This document shows, one piece after another, positions 36,403 to 44,446 of a stretch of DNA of 64,000 nt; within the stretch, counting starts at the first letter, position 1, and every line of letters starts with the position of its first letter. Source of the stretch: a bacterium 210820-DFI.6.37 (GTDB taxonomy: Bacteria; Bacillota; Clostridia; Peptostreptococcales; Anaerovoracaceae). The notes beneath the pieces were generated by a model that had not been told where the DNA came from, did no database searches, and was given only the letters and a program-made list of their open reading frames with translations. The stretch covers positions 1-64,000 of the forward strand of contig JAJCKG010000014.1 in assembly GCA_020558355.1 (NCBI GenBank). The letters are read 5' to 3'. A program made the translations under genes and the position numbers.

Positions 36403-36440
36403 AAAATCTCCCGCCGGCACAGCTGCCTGCGGGAGATTTT
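36403..36440 (+). terminator. Terminator of hsp20
   Basis: AAAATCTCCCGC (36403-36414) pairs perfectly with GCGGGAGATTTT (36429-36440). Confidence 0.9.
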
Positions 36441-36492
36441 TCAGTTATGCGCCTAGCGGCAGGACATATTAGCTGGCGCGGAGAGAGCGGGG

Positions 36493-36677
36493 GTGTACAC
36501 TGAAAAGAGATTTTTTATGATTGTGTATAAGAAAGGTATACACCAAAGATGGTTTTATTAATATTGTGTATAAATAAGCCCTATTTTACGGGAAAATGAA
36601 CGAAAAATTCCCCTGAAACACAGAGTGAGCAATGTTTTTTATACACAATTTATAAAAATATCGACAGCGTGTATATC
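36493..36677. repeat. Cluster of GTGTATA-type sites in a gene-free stretch
   Basis: The 396-bp gap between hsp20 and the next gene is A/T-rich and holds no gene. ATTGTGTATAA occurs exactly at 36520-36530 and 36563-36573, and as its reverse complement at 36639-36649. Related words are GTGTACAC (36493-36500), GTATACAC (36536-36543) and GTGTATAT (36669-36676). They look like repeated binding sites for a regulator. Confidence 0.5.
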
Positions 36678-36721
36678 GATAGGTGGAAACAGTTAAAATG
36701 TTAAAAAATACAAGTAAAATA

Positions 36722-36750
36722 TTGACATTCGATTTTCTGAAGGGTAAGAT
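36722..36750 (+). promoter_or_regulatory. Promoter of the nuclease-like unknown gene
   Basis: TTGACA (36722-36727), 17 bp, TAAGAT (36745-36750), 32 bp ahead of the ATG. Confidence 0.65.
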
Positions 36751-36782
36751 AAAGAAGATATCGGCAGAAAGGAAAACGAGAT

Positions 36783-37589
36783 ATGTATGATATTTTGCTC
36801 AGAGTAAGCGCGGACCGGGATTTTCAGCAGAAATTGTTAGAGCAGTATGAGGAAAGACTGCGTACCCTGCCGGAGGGAGTCCTTTGCTATAAGGAAAAAG
36901 GCGGGAAACGATATTATTATAAACAGGAATTCAAAGACGGAATCAGGAGGCAGATTTACATCCCAAAAGCGTGCCAGGATCAGATAGAGGATCTAAAGTT
37001 AAAGCGATTTTTGGAAGAAAGTATAAAACGCTTCCGAAAAAATATTCAGGCGGAAGACAAGCTGCTAAAAGCCTACCGGGAATACGATCCCAATCTGATT
37101 CAGGACGCACTTCCAAAGGCTTATATTCCTCTGCCGAAAGGCTGTTTTTTTGATACGGATAAAACGGATCGGTATCGGTGGGAGCAAAGCCGCCCGGAGT
37201 CTAATCAAAGATATGAATTAGAAAAGATTCATATAACACCAAAAGGCCTGCGGGTGCAATCAAAAGGGGAACTGATTATCGCGTCCGCATTGGAAGCAAA
37301 AAACATTCCTTTTCGATACAATGAAAAACTGACACTTGGAAATCATACGATCCACCCGGACTTTAAGGTAATCGATAAAAGGCGCAATATGCTTATGTGC
37401 TGGGAACATTTTGGGATGATGGAGGATAAGGGCTATTTCGAAATGGTTCCATGGAAATTGAAACTATATCAGGAGCACGGGTATTTTATTTTTGACAGAC
37501 TGATTGTTACTGCGGACGCTCCCAATGGAGCGTTTGACGCGCGAATTGTAGATAACATCATTCGCCTTTTCTTTGAGACAGAGGCTTAA
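36783..37589 (+). CDS. Unknown protein with a PD-(D/E)XK nuclease-like C-terminal region
   Basis: The protein has 268 residues and I do not know its family name. Residues 1-100 are highly charged and helical. Residues 155-265 look like a PD-(D/E)XK-type fold: SKGELIIASAL with Glu163, then IHPDFKV with Asp193, then MCWEHFG with Glu208, then a Lys-rich helix. The order Glu, PD, ExH and their spacing fit, but the last catalytic residue would be His rather than Lys, so activity is unproven. AGAAAGGAAAACG lies ahead of the ATG. The gene stands alone, preceded by a cluster of GTGTATA sites and followed by a GTATACGC inverted repeat. Confidence 0.75.
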   Translation: MYDILLRVSADRDFQQKLLEQYEERLRTLPEGVLCYKEKGGKRYYYKQEFKDGIRRQIYIPKACQDQIEDLKLKRFLEESIKRFRKNIQAEDKLLKAYREYDPNLIQDALPKAYIPLPKGCFFDTDKTDRYRWEQSRPESNQRYELEKIHITPKGLRVQSKGELIIASALEAKNIPFRYNEKLTLGNHTIHPDFKVIDKRRNMLMCWEHFGMMEDKGYFEMVPWKLKLYQEHGYFIFDRLIVTADAPNGAFDARIVDNIIRLFFETEA

Positions 37590-37622
37590 AGAGGTGAGCC
37601 TGCGACAAACACGGAGGCCTTA

Positions 37623-37660
37623 GTATACGCCAAAGCGCATCTAAAATATAATGCGTATAC
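37623..37660. repeat. Inverted repeat GTATACGC...GCGTATAC
   Basis: Perfect 8-bp arms at 37623-37630 and 37653-37660 lie just after the nuclease-like gene, with a competing inner stem CGCAT/ATGCG. It shares the GTATAC core with the sites upstream of that gene. Confidence 0.5.
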
Positions 37661-37723
37661 CCAATATGCACACAAAAAAATTATCTTACGCGGCAATCAT
37701 ACAAGCCGCCGCAATTTATTGTT

Positions 37724-37768
37724 CCGCGGGCGAAGGGCCGCCGCCGGAAGGCGGCCCTTCGCCCGCGG
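37724..37768. repeat. Very GC-rich perfect 19-bp hairpin
   Basis: Arms at 37724-37742 and 37750-37768 are perfectly complementary, beginning CCGCGGGCGAAGGGCC, around a 7-nt loop. No T-run follows, so it is not a textbook terminator. It may still stop transcription or be a remnant of a repeat element. Confidence 0.7.
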
Positions 37769-37850
37769 GGTCTTGACAGCCGCGATAAGGCTTTTCTTTT
37801 AGATGGAAATTTTGTATAATCAAATCAATTATGATATGAGGAGACAAAGC

Positions 37851-38495
37851 ATGAGTAAAATAGATACCGTATTATTCGATTTTGACGGGACTGTAATGGA
37901 TACCAACAATGTGATCATCCAGTCCTGGCAGCATACCTTCCGCACGCTGGAAAACAGGGAAGAGGACCTGGACAAGATTATCAAGACCTTTGGGGAGCCG
38001 CTGGAGCTGACTATGCGAAAGCTGTTCCCGCGGGTGCCGGTAGAGGAATCCATAGCGATATACAGGAGCTACCATTATGATAATTTTGGCGAACTGATCT
38101 GTGTTTTCCCCGGCATGAAGGAGCTGATTCGGGAACTGAAAAGCAGAGGCTATAAATTGGGGCTGGTTACTTCCCGCCTGAAAAAGACTACCATGCAGGG
38201 CCTTGAAAAATATGGGCTCGCGGAGTATTTTGATACTGTGGTGACAGCGGATGATACAGCAAAACACAAGCCGGATCCGGAACCTGTAAATATTGCGCTG
38301 AAAAATATGGGAAGCGTCCCGGAAAACAGCATTATGGCGGGGGACACCATGTTTGATATCCTCTGCGCGAAAAACGCGGGAGTGAAATCCGTACTGGTCA
38401 GCTGGGCCCTGGCAGTGACAGAAGAAGAAAAAAATGGCCCTGACGGGCCGGATTATGTGATAGAAAAAGCAGAAGAACTGCTTTCGCTTCTTTAA
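37851..38495 (+). CDS. HAD-family phosphatase (phosphoglycolate phosphatase/PpaX-like)
   Basis: The protein has 214 residues. Motif I is LFDFDGTVMDTNN, motif II is in LGLVTSRLKK, motif III is the Lys of TAKHKPDPEP, and motif IV is MAGDTMFDI. A small helical cap lies between motifs I and II, so it belongs to subfamily I with phosphoglycolate phosphatase and pyrophosphatase PpaX; the exact substrate is undecided. The frame opens at 37803, but GAGGAG precedes the ATG at 37851 and the family begins right at that point. A TATAAT at 37815-37820 could be its -10. Confidence 0.9.
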   Translation: MSKIDTVLFDFDGTVMDTNNVIIQSWQHTFRTLENREEDLDKIIKTFGEPLELTMRKLFPRVPVEESIAIYRSYHYDNFGELICVFPGMKELIRELKSRGYKLGLVTSRLKKTTMQGLEKYGLAEYFDTVVTADDTAKHKPDPEPVNIALKNMGSVPENSIMAGDTMFDILCAKNAGVKSVLVSWALAVTEEEKNGPDGPDYVIEKAEELLSLL

Positions 38496-38542
38496 TTGCC
38501 GGAAAAGCGGGAGATAAACCGCGAATTCAAAGGAAAGCGCCA

Positions 38543-40099
38543 TTACAGCACTTTCGTCGTCCACTGACTGCAGTCCCAGATATCTGTCACAATATCCTGA
38601 TAAAACTCTGGTTCATGGCAGATCAGAAGGATGCTCCCTTTATATTCGCTTAAGGCCCGCTTCAGCTCAGCCTTTGCGTCCGTATCCAGGTGGTTGGTCG
38701 GCTCATCCAGAAGCAGCAGATTGCTGTCCCGGTTAATCAGCTTGCAGAGACGGACTTTTGCCTGCTCGCCGCCGGAAAGCACGCGGACCTGGCTTTCGAT
38801 GTGCTTTGTCGTTAGACCGCATTTCGCGAGAGCCGCCCGCACCTCGAACTGATTCAGACCAGGAAACTCCTGCCACAGCTCTTCGATGCATGTGTTGGTG
38901 TTTCCTGGAGGCATTTCCTGCTCAAAGTATCCGATCTGGAGATAATCTCCCAGCTGGCAGGTGCCGGAAAGGGGAGGGATCAGGCCCAGAACGCTCTTGA
39001 GCAGAGTTGTCTTTCCGATTCCGTTAGCGCCGATCAGTGCGATTTTTTGTCCGCGTTCCATAGATAACGTTAAGGGTTTTGATAAAGGCTCATCATAGCC
39101 GATGACCAGATCTTTTGTTTCAAAGAGAAGCTTGCCGGAAGTGCGGCCTTTCTGAAAATGAAATTCGGGCTTTGGCTTTTCCGCCGCCAGCTCGATTAGT
39201 TCCATGCTGTCCAGCTTTTTCTGACGGGACATGGCCATGTTTCGCGTAGCTACTCTGGCTTTGTTGCGGGCTACGAAATCCTTCAGCTGGCTGATTTCCT
39301 GCTGCTGCCTTTTGTAAGCGGCTTCCAGCTGAGCCTTCTTCACTTGGTAGACCTCCTGGAATTTGTCATAATCACCAGGGTAGCGATCCAGAGCCTGATT
39401 TTCCATATGATATACCAGATTGATTACGCTGTTGAGAAATGGAATATCGTGGGAAATCAGAATGAACGCGTTTTCGTACTCTGTAAGGTACCGCCGCAGC
39501 CAGTCGATATGCTCCTTATCCAGATAGTTTGTAGGCTCATCCAGAAGCAGGATATCCGGCTTTTCCAGCAGCAGCTTTGCCAGGAGCGCTTTTGTTCTCT
39601 GCCCGCCGGAAAGATCCGAAACATCCCGTTCAAGGCCAATATCCATAAGCCCCAGCGCGCGGGCAACCTCTTCTACTTTTGCGTCGATCACATAAAAATC
39701 ATGCATAGTCAGCATATCCTGAATCTCCCCCAGCTCATCCATAAGGGTTTCCATCTCGTCTTCCCCGGCGCTGCCAAGAAGATCGCAGATCTGGTTCATC
39801 CTGGCTTCCATATCAAAGAGCCAGGCAAAGGCGGATTTAAGCACATCCCGCAGCGTCATACCCTTTTCCAGGGCCGTATGCTGATCCAGATAGCCGATCC
39901 GGCAGTTTTTCGCCCACTGGATCTTCCCCTCATCCGGCATCAGCTTTCCTGTAATAATATTAAAAAAAGTAGATTTTCCTTCCCCATTGGCGCCGACAAG
40001 GCCGATATGCTCCCCTTTTAAAAGGCGGAAGGACACATCGTCGAAAATGGCCCGGTCGCCGAAACCATGGGATAAATGCTCAACTGTTAAAATGCTCAT
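38543..40099 (-). CDS. ABC-F family ATPase (ribosome-associated type)
   Basis: The protein has 518 residues with two ABC domains and no membrane segment. The first has Walker A GLVGANGEGKST and signature DLSGGQRTKALLA. The linker (about 240-320) is the charged helical hairpin typical of ABC-F proteins. The second has Walker A ALIGANGIGKTT and signature VLSGGEQAKVRL with LLLDEPTNHLD. Such proteins act on the ribosome, in translation quality control or antibiotic protection; the sub-branch is not clear. The start at 40099 is chosen because AAGGAG lies before it and the extension to 40264 crosses the promoter. Confidence 0.93.
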   Translation of the reverse strand: MSILTVEHLSHGFGDRAIFDDVSFRLLKGEHIGLVGANGEGKSTFFNIITGKLMPDEGKIQWAKNCRIGYLDQHTALEKGMTLRDVLKSAFAWLFDMEARMNQICDLLGSAGEDEMETLMDELGEIQDMLTMHDFYVIDAKVEEVARALGLMDIGLERDVSDLSGGQRTKALLAKLLLEKPDILLLDEPTNYLDKEHIDWLRRYLTEYENAFILISHDIPFLNSVINLVYHMENQALDRYPGDYDKFQEVYQVKKAQLEAAYKRQQQEISQLKDFVARNKARVATRNMAMSRQKKLDSMELIELAAEKPKPEFHFQKGRTSGKLLFETKDLVIGYDEPLSKPLTLSMERGQKIALIGANGIGKTTLLKSVLGLIPPLSGTCQLGDYLQIGYFEQEMPPGNTNTCIEELWQEFPGLNQFEVRAALAKCGLTTKHIESQVRVLSGGEQAKVRLCKLINRDSNLLLLDEPTNHLDTDAKAELKRALSEYKGSILLICHEPEFYQDIVTDIWDCSQWTTKVL

Positions 40100-40144
40100 A
40101 AGAACTCCTTTCGGTCTCTCGCGGCCGTAAATGCCGCAGAAGTG

Positions 40145-40173
40145 ATTATATCGAAAAGTGAAGAAAGTTGCAA
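40145..40173 (-). promoter_or_regulatory. Promoter of the ABC-F gene
   Basis: On the minus strand TTGCAA (40168-40173) and TATAAT (40145-40150) are separated by 17 bp, about 45 bp ahead of the ATG. Confidence 0.7.
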
Positions 40174-40288
40174 GGACACAATGCGTAAGAAGGACCATAT
40201 TCAATGCCGCGGGAATCCTGGCCGCGTACAAACGGGCCGTCTGCCCTGGATTTCCGCGGCCCACCTTTCGCGGGATCAGGAAAAAGGA

Positions 40289-40317
40289 TTGACCTTTATA
40301 TGATAATAAATTATAAT
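40289..40317 (+). promoter_or_regulatory. Promoter of the fatty-acid synthesis operon
   Basis: TTGACC (40289-40294), 17 bp, TATAAT (40312-40317) is a strong promoter. The start site would fall at about 40324, at the edge of the palindromic operator. Confidence 0.85.
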
Positions 40318-40324
40318 ATAATAA

Positions 40325-40347
40325 AATAGTTTGATTATCAAACTATT
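40325..40347. promoter_or_regulatory. FabT-like palindromic operator
   Basis: AATAGTTTGAT (40325-40335) and ATCAAACTATT (40337-40347) form a perfect palindrome around one central T. The TTTGA...TCAAA core is what FabT-type MarR regulators of fatty-acid genes bind. It starts at the predicted transcription start, so a bound dimer would block the polymerase. The MarR-domain fusion at the operon end is the natural candidate to bind it. Confidence 0.8.
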
Positions 40348-40349
40348 AA

Positions 40350-40517
40350 TTGATTACAGATCCGCTTAAAGGGATGAGGGCCAATGTTTCATTAGTCAGT
40401 ATTCCAATGGCATTGTATGATCTTGCGAAAACTGGTAAAATAAGAAAAGGTGATAAAATAGCTGTTATGGGATTTGGCGGCGGGCCGCACGCGGCGGCCG
40501 CAATTATACAGTGGTAA
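40350..40517 (+). pseudogene. fabH: C-terminal remnant of fabH (ketoacyl-ACP synthase III)
   Basis: An open frame begins right after a TAA (40347-40349) and ends in TAA at 40515-40517. From NVSLVSIPMALYDLAKTG through IRKGDKIAVMGFGGGPHAAA it matches the last about 50 residues of FabH: the NxxSxxIPxAL helix and the GFGGG end. The N-terminal about 270 residues, including the active-site Cys and His, are missing. An internal ATG at 40374 could start a roughly 47-residue peptide, but no function is expected. A fabH gene lies at this position in related operons, so it was probably deleted here. Confidence 0.8.
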
Positions 40518-40535
40518 AACCAGGAGGAAGAAAAA

Positions 40536-41501
40536 ATGGTAAATGTATGCGAAATTTTAGGGACCAGGTACCCGATCATCCAGGGAGCAATGGCAAGAAT
40601 CGCGGAATGCAACCTTGCCGCGGCTGTCAGCAACGGAGGCGGACTGGGGATCATCGCGGCAGGCGGAGAATCCGCGGACTGGCTGAGAGATCAGATTAAA
40701 AAGACGAGAGAAATGACAGATAAGCCTTTCGGTGTCAACATTATGCTGCTGGCGCCAAACGTAGATGAGCTTATTGAGGTGGTTTGCCAGGAAAAGGTTC
40801 CGGTAGTAACCACCGGAGCCGGAAACCCGGGAAAATATATCGCGAAAATGAAAGAATGCGGCATCAAGGTGGTACCGGTTATTGCCAATGTAGCGCTGGC
40901 TATCCGCGTTGAGCGGGCCGGAGCGGACGCCGTTATAGCGGAGGGAACCGAGGCGGGAGGACATATCGGAGAAACGACAACCATGGCTCTGGTTCCTCAG
41001 ATCGCGGACGCGGTAAAGATTCCGGTTATCGCGGCAGGCGGGATCGCGGACGGAAGAGGCGTCGCGGCGGCTTTTATGCTGGGAGCTAAAGGCGTGCAGG
41101 TAGGGACCAGGTTCCTGGTAGCCAATGAATGCATCGTAGCCCAAGGCTATAAGGACGCGATTATAAAGGCGAAGGATTCTTCCACAGTAGCTACGGGCCG
41201 GAGCACAGGCCATCCGGTAAGAGTTATTAAAAACAAGCTGGCCAGAGAAATCCTCGCGCTGGAAAAGAAAAACGAAGATGTTGAAAAAATCAACGAGCTG
41301 TGTACCGGCACCTTGGCGGCGGCAGTCCGGGACGGAGACGCCGAGCATGGAAATATCATGTCCGGACAGATCGCGGGCATGGTTAAGAAAGAACAGCCGG
41401 CAGCGGAAATCATAGAAGAAATGTTTAAGGAGGCAGGAGAGATTTATGAAGATCGGAATCACATTTGCGGGACAGGGCGCTCAGTATCCAGGAATGGGTA
41501 A
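40536..41501 (+). CDS. fabK: FMN-dependent enoyl-ACP reductase FabK
   Basis: The protein has 321 residues. It reduces enoyl-ACP in the last step of the elongation cycle. The barrel starts GTRYPIIQGAMARIAE and has EGTEAGGHIGETTT with the conserved His, IPVIAAGGIADGRGVAAA and GAKGVQVGTRFLVANE for FMN phosphate. CAGGAGG precedes the ATG. The C-terminus runs 56 nt into fabD, in another frame (residues after GEIYEDRN), longer than the usual end. It is the only intact FabK in the operon with the usual His. Confidence 0.95.
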   Translation: MVNVCEILGTRYPIIQGAMARIAECNLAAAVSNGGGLGIIAAGGESADWLRDQIKKTREMTDKPFGVNIMLLAPNVDELIEVVCQEKVPVVTTGAGNPGKYIAKMKECGIKVVPVIANVALAIRVERAGADAVIAEGTEAGGHIGETTTMALVPQIADAVKIPVIAAGGIADGRGVAAAFMLGAKGVQVGTRFLVANECIVAQGYKDAIIKAKDSSTVATGRSTGHPVRVIKNKLAREILALEKKNEDVEKINELCTGTLAAAVRDGDAEHGNIMSGQIAGMVKKEQPAAEIIEEMFKEAGEIYEDRNHICGTGRSVSRNG

Positions 41502-42435
41502 GGACCTGTACGACCATTACGAATCAGCAAAAGAAATTTTTGACATGGCAGGGGACCAGGTGAAGGAATGGTGCTTTGAAGGAGACGAAGAGATCCTCAA
41601 GCAGACCCATGTGACACAGCCGTGTATTTATACAGTAACCATGGCGGCTTACAAAGCCTTTCTGGAAGCCCTGGAAAAGGAAGGTCTGAAGGACCAGGTG
41701 GAAATTATCGGCTACGCCGGCTTCAGCCTGGGGGAATACGCCGCGTTAACCGCGACAGGCGCCATTGACGCGATCAAAACCGGGATGGACATTGTCACAA
41801 AGAGAGGACAGCTGATGAACCAGGCGGGTCTTGGACCGGACGGACAGCCTATGGGAAAAATGGCCGCCGCTATGGGAAAGAGAGAGCCGATCCTGGAAGT
41901 CGTAGAAGAAGCCAGAGAAGACGGTATTCTGGAAGGCGTCAACTTTAACTCGCCGGCGCAGACAGTCGTTGCCGGTGACAAAGACGCGATTGCCCGTTTT
42001 GTAGACGCGGCAAAGGCAAAGAAAATCAGAGCGAAAGTCCTTCCTGTGGGAACTGCTTTTCACAGCCCGATGATGGTGCCGGCAGCAAAGGAACTGAAAA
42101 ACGTCATCAAAGACGCGGGACTGAAAACACCTCAGGCGAAGATCTACGCCAACGTGACAGCGGAAGACATGATGAAAGACTTTGATGGAGGCGATATTAC
42201 AGAATACCTGTCCGATATCATGTCAAGACAGGCTATGAGCCCGGTTTACTGGGAAGAAACGATTCGCCATTTTAAGAGAGATGGCGCGGATACGCTGATT
42301 GAGATCGGACCAGGCAAGACCCTGTCCGGCCTTGCCAAGAAAACAGATCCGGAATTGAACCGTTTTAATATCGAAAGCGCGGAGAGCCTGCGGGAAACCA
42401 TCGAAGGCCTGAAAGCTCTGAAAAAAGGAGAATAA
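41446..42435 (+). CDS. fabD: Malonyl-CoA:ACP transacylase
   Basis: The protein has 329 residues. It loads malonyl groups onto ACP. GQGAQYPGMG is at the N-terminus. The nucleophile is Ser94 in AGFSLGEYAA, where the position before Ser is Phe, while E. coli has His. The catalytic His is in TAFHSPMM (His206), and IEIGPGKTLSGL is near the end. GGAGGCAGGAG lies ahead of the ATG inside the end of fabK. It is followed at 1 bp by fabG, so the genes are tightly coupled. Confidence 0.95.
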   Translation: MKIGITFAGQGAQYPGMGKDLYDHYESAKEIFDMAGDQVKEWCFEGDEEILKQTHVTQPCIYTVTMAAYKAFLEALEKEGLKDQVEIIGYAGFSLGEYAALTATGAIDAIKTGMDIVTKRGQLMNQAGLGPDGQPMGKMAAAMGKREPILEVVEEAREDGILEGVNFNSPAQTVVAGDKDAIARFVDAAKAKKIRAKVLPVGTAFHSPMMVPAAKELKNVIKDAGLKTPQAKIYANVTAEDMMKDFDGGDITEYLSDIMSRQAMSPVYWEETIRHFKRDGADTLIEIGPGKTLSGLAKKTDPELNRFNIESAESLRETIEGLKALKKGE

Positions 42436-42436
42436 C

Positions 42437-43177
42437 ATGCTAAAGGGAAAATCAGCCATTATTACCGGAGGTGTCCGGGGGATCGGAAAAGCCATTGCGA
42501 AGGAGTTCTGTGAAAACGGAGCGGATGTGCTGCTGTGCTACAGAAGTAATGATGAACAGGCTAAGAAGACGGCCGAGGAACTGGGACAGTACGGAACAAA
42601 GGTAGAACTGCTGAAGGGAGATGTCGCTGACCCCGAGACAGCAAAAACTGCGGTGGCCAGGGCAAAAGAGCTGTTTGGAAAAGTAGATATCCTGGTGAAT
42701 AACGCCGGTATCACAAGGGATAAACTGATTATGCGCATGTCCGATACGGACTTTACCGATGTAATCAATGCCAACCTGAACGGATCCTTCTATTTCCTCA
42801 GCGCGGCGGCAAAGGTTATGATCAAACAGAAGTCGGGACGCATTATCAACCTGTCTTCTGTAGCGGGAGTAAAAGGAAATCCGGGACAGGTTAATTACAG
42901 CGCTTCCAAGGCGGGCGTCATGGGGATGACCATGTCAGCGGCAAAAGAGCTGGGAAGAAGAGGTATTACAGTTAACGCCATTGCTCCTGGATTCATTGAT
43001 ACGGATATGACCGCGGTCATGACGGATGATCAGAAAGCGAAGATCGCGGAGGCCATTAGCGTGGGGAGGGTCGGAAAACCGGAGGATATTGCCAAGACAG
43101 CTTTATTTCTGGCTTCTGACAGCGCCTCCTACATTACAGGGCAGATCATCTGCGTAGATGGTGGATTGAATATGTAA
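42437..43177 (+). CDS. fabG: 3-oxoacyl-ACP reductase
   Basis: The protein has 246 residues, a short-chain dehydrogenase. The NADPH-binding motif TGGVRGIGKAIA is at the N-terminus, NNAGITRD is in the middle, and the Ser-Tyr-Lys active site is in INLSSVAGVKG and VNYSASKAG. The end PEDIAKTALFLASD and GQIICVDGGLNM is normal. AAAGGAG overlaps the fabD stop. It carries out the first reduction of the elongation cycle. Confidence 0.96.
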   Translation: MLKGKSAIITGGVRGIGKAIAKEFCENGADVLLCYRSNDEQAKKTAEELGQYGTKVELLKGDVADPETAKTAVARAKELFGKVDILVNNAGITRDKLIMRMSDTDFTDVINANLNGSFYFLSAAAKVMIKQKSGRIINLSSVAGVKGNPGQVNYSASKAGVMGMTMSAAKELGRRGITVNAIAPGFIDTDMTAVMTDDQKAKIAEAISVGRVGKPEDIAKTALFLASDSASYITGQIICVDGGLNM

Positions 43178-43196
43178 GGGAATAAAGAAAGGAAGT

Positions 43197-44438
43197 ATGC
43201 AAAAGATGGAAAAGAGAGTCGTTATTACAGGACGGGGAGCAGTGACCCCTGTAGGAAATACAGTTGCCGACGCGTGGGCAAGCATCAAAGCCGGAAAACA
43301 CGGCATTGCGGAAATCACCCACTTTGACGTTGAGCCTCATAAAGTTAAAATGGGAGCGGAAGTAAAAAACTTTGATTTTGGTGATAAAAGGGCGGCAAAG
43401 AGACTGGACCTTTCATCCCAGTACGCCCTGGTGGCGGCTGAAGAGGCGATGAAGGACTCCGGCATTGTCAGCGGCGAAAATGTAGAACCGGAGCGCTTTG
43501 GCGTTTTCGGCGGAACCGGAATCGGCGGCATTACAACACTGGAAAATGAGGTTACAAAGTGCCTGAAGAGAAACAGCCCCACAAGAGCGTCCGCTCTGCT
43601 GGTACCTATGGTAATGCCTAACGCGGTAGGCGGGAACCTGGCCATTAAATTCAACGCGAAAGGAACCTGCTTTGGTATCGTTTCCGCGTGCGCGTCCGGT
43701 ACCCACAGCATCGGCGAAGCCTTCCGCAACATCAAGCACGGTTATTCCGATGTGCTGCTGGCAGGCTCCGCGGAGTGCGTCTTTACTTCCGTCTGCTTCT
43801 CAGGCTTTGCCAACATGACGGCCATGTCCACCAGAACAGACCCGTCCAGATGCTCCACTCCTTTTGACGTGGAACGGGATGGCTTTATTCTGGGTGAAGG
43901 CGCTGGCTTCCTCATTCTGGAAGAACTGGAGCACGCCCTTGAAAGAGGCGCGAAGATCTATGGGGAAATCGTAGGCTACGGCGCGACCTGTGACGCTTAC
44001 CACATCACATCTCCTTCGCCGGACGGAGAAGGCGCGGCCAACGCCATGGCCCTTGCTATTGAAGAGGCAGGCATTGCGCCGGATCAGATCGATTATATCA
44101 ATGCCCATGGAACAGGAACTCCATACAATGACCTGTTTGAGACTAACGCAATCAAAGCTGTATTCGGAGACGACACAAAGGTTCCAGTAAGCTCCACTAA
44201 GAGCATGACCGGCCACCTGCTGGGAGCGGCCGGCGGCATCGAAAGCGTGTTCTGCGTGGAAGCCATTAACGACAGCTTCATTCCTGCTACCATCGGACTT
44301 GAAAAGCCGGATCCGGAGCTGACACTGGACTATGTTCCAAATCAGGGAAGAGACGCGGAGCTGACCTATGTCCTCAGTAACTCTCTGGGATTTGGCGGAC
44401 ATAACGGAAGTCTGGTCATTAAGAAGTATGAAAAATAG
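43197..44438 (+). CDS. fabF: 3-oxoacyl-ACP synthase II
   Basis: The protein has 413 residues. The active-site Cys165 is in IVSACASGTHSIGEAF, with His residues in DYINAHGTGTPYND and STKSMTGHLLGAAGG, the Cys-His-His triad of elongating condensing enzymes. Two close starts are possible: ATG 43197 has GGAAG only 1 nt before it, and ATG 43206 (MEKRVV) has better spacing, so the true start may be 9 bp further in. Because fabH is broken in this operon, FabF may be the only condensing enzyme made here. Confidence 0.95.
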   Translation: MQKMEKRVVITGRGAVTPVGNTVADAWASIKAGKHGIAEITHFDVEPHKVKMGAEVKNFDFGDKRAAKRLDLSSQYALVAAEEAMKDSGIVSGENVEPERFGVFGGTGIGGITTLENEVTKCLKRNSPTRASALLVPMVMPNAVGGNLAIKFNAKGTCFGIVSACASGTHSIGEAFRNIKHGYSDVLLAGSAECVFTSVCFSGFANMTAMSTRTDPSRCSTPFDVERDGFILGEGAGFLILEELEHALERGAKIYGEIVGYGATCDAYHITSPSPDGEGAANAMALAIEEAGIAPDQIDYINAHGTGTPYNDLFETNAIKAVFGDDTKVPVSSTKSMTGHLLGAAGGIESVFCVEAINDSFIPATIGLEKPDPELTLDYVPNQGRDAELTYVLSNSLGFGGHNGSLVIKKYEK

Positions 44439-44446
44439 GTGAACAC

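Noticed and set aside
36493-37660. CRISPR-like array in the repeated GTGTATA region
   Set aside because: The repeats are 8-11 bp, irregularly spaced and in both orientations, and there are no cas genes.
40100-40264. N-terminal extension of the ABC-F protein
   Set aside because: It crosses the gene's own promoter (40145-40173) and has no homology, whereas the ATG at 40099 has AAGGAG.
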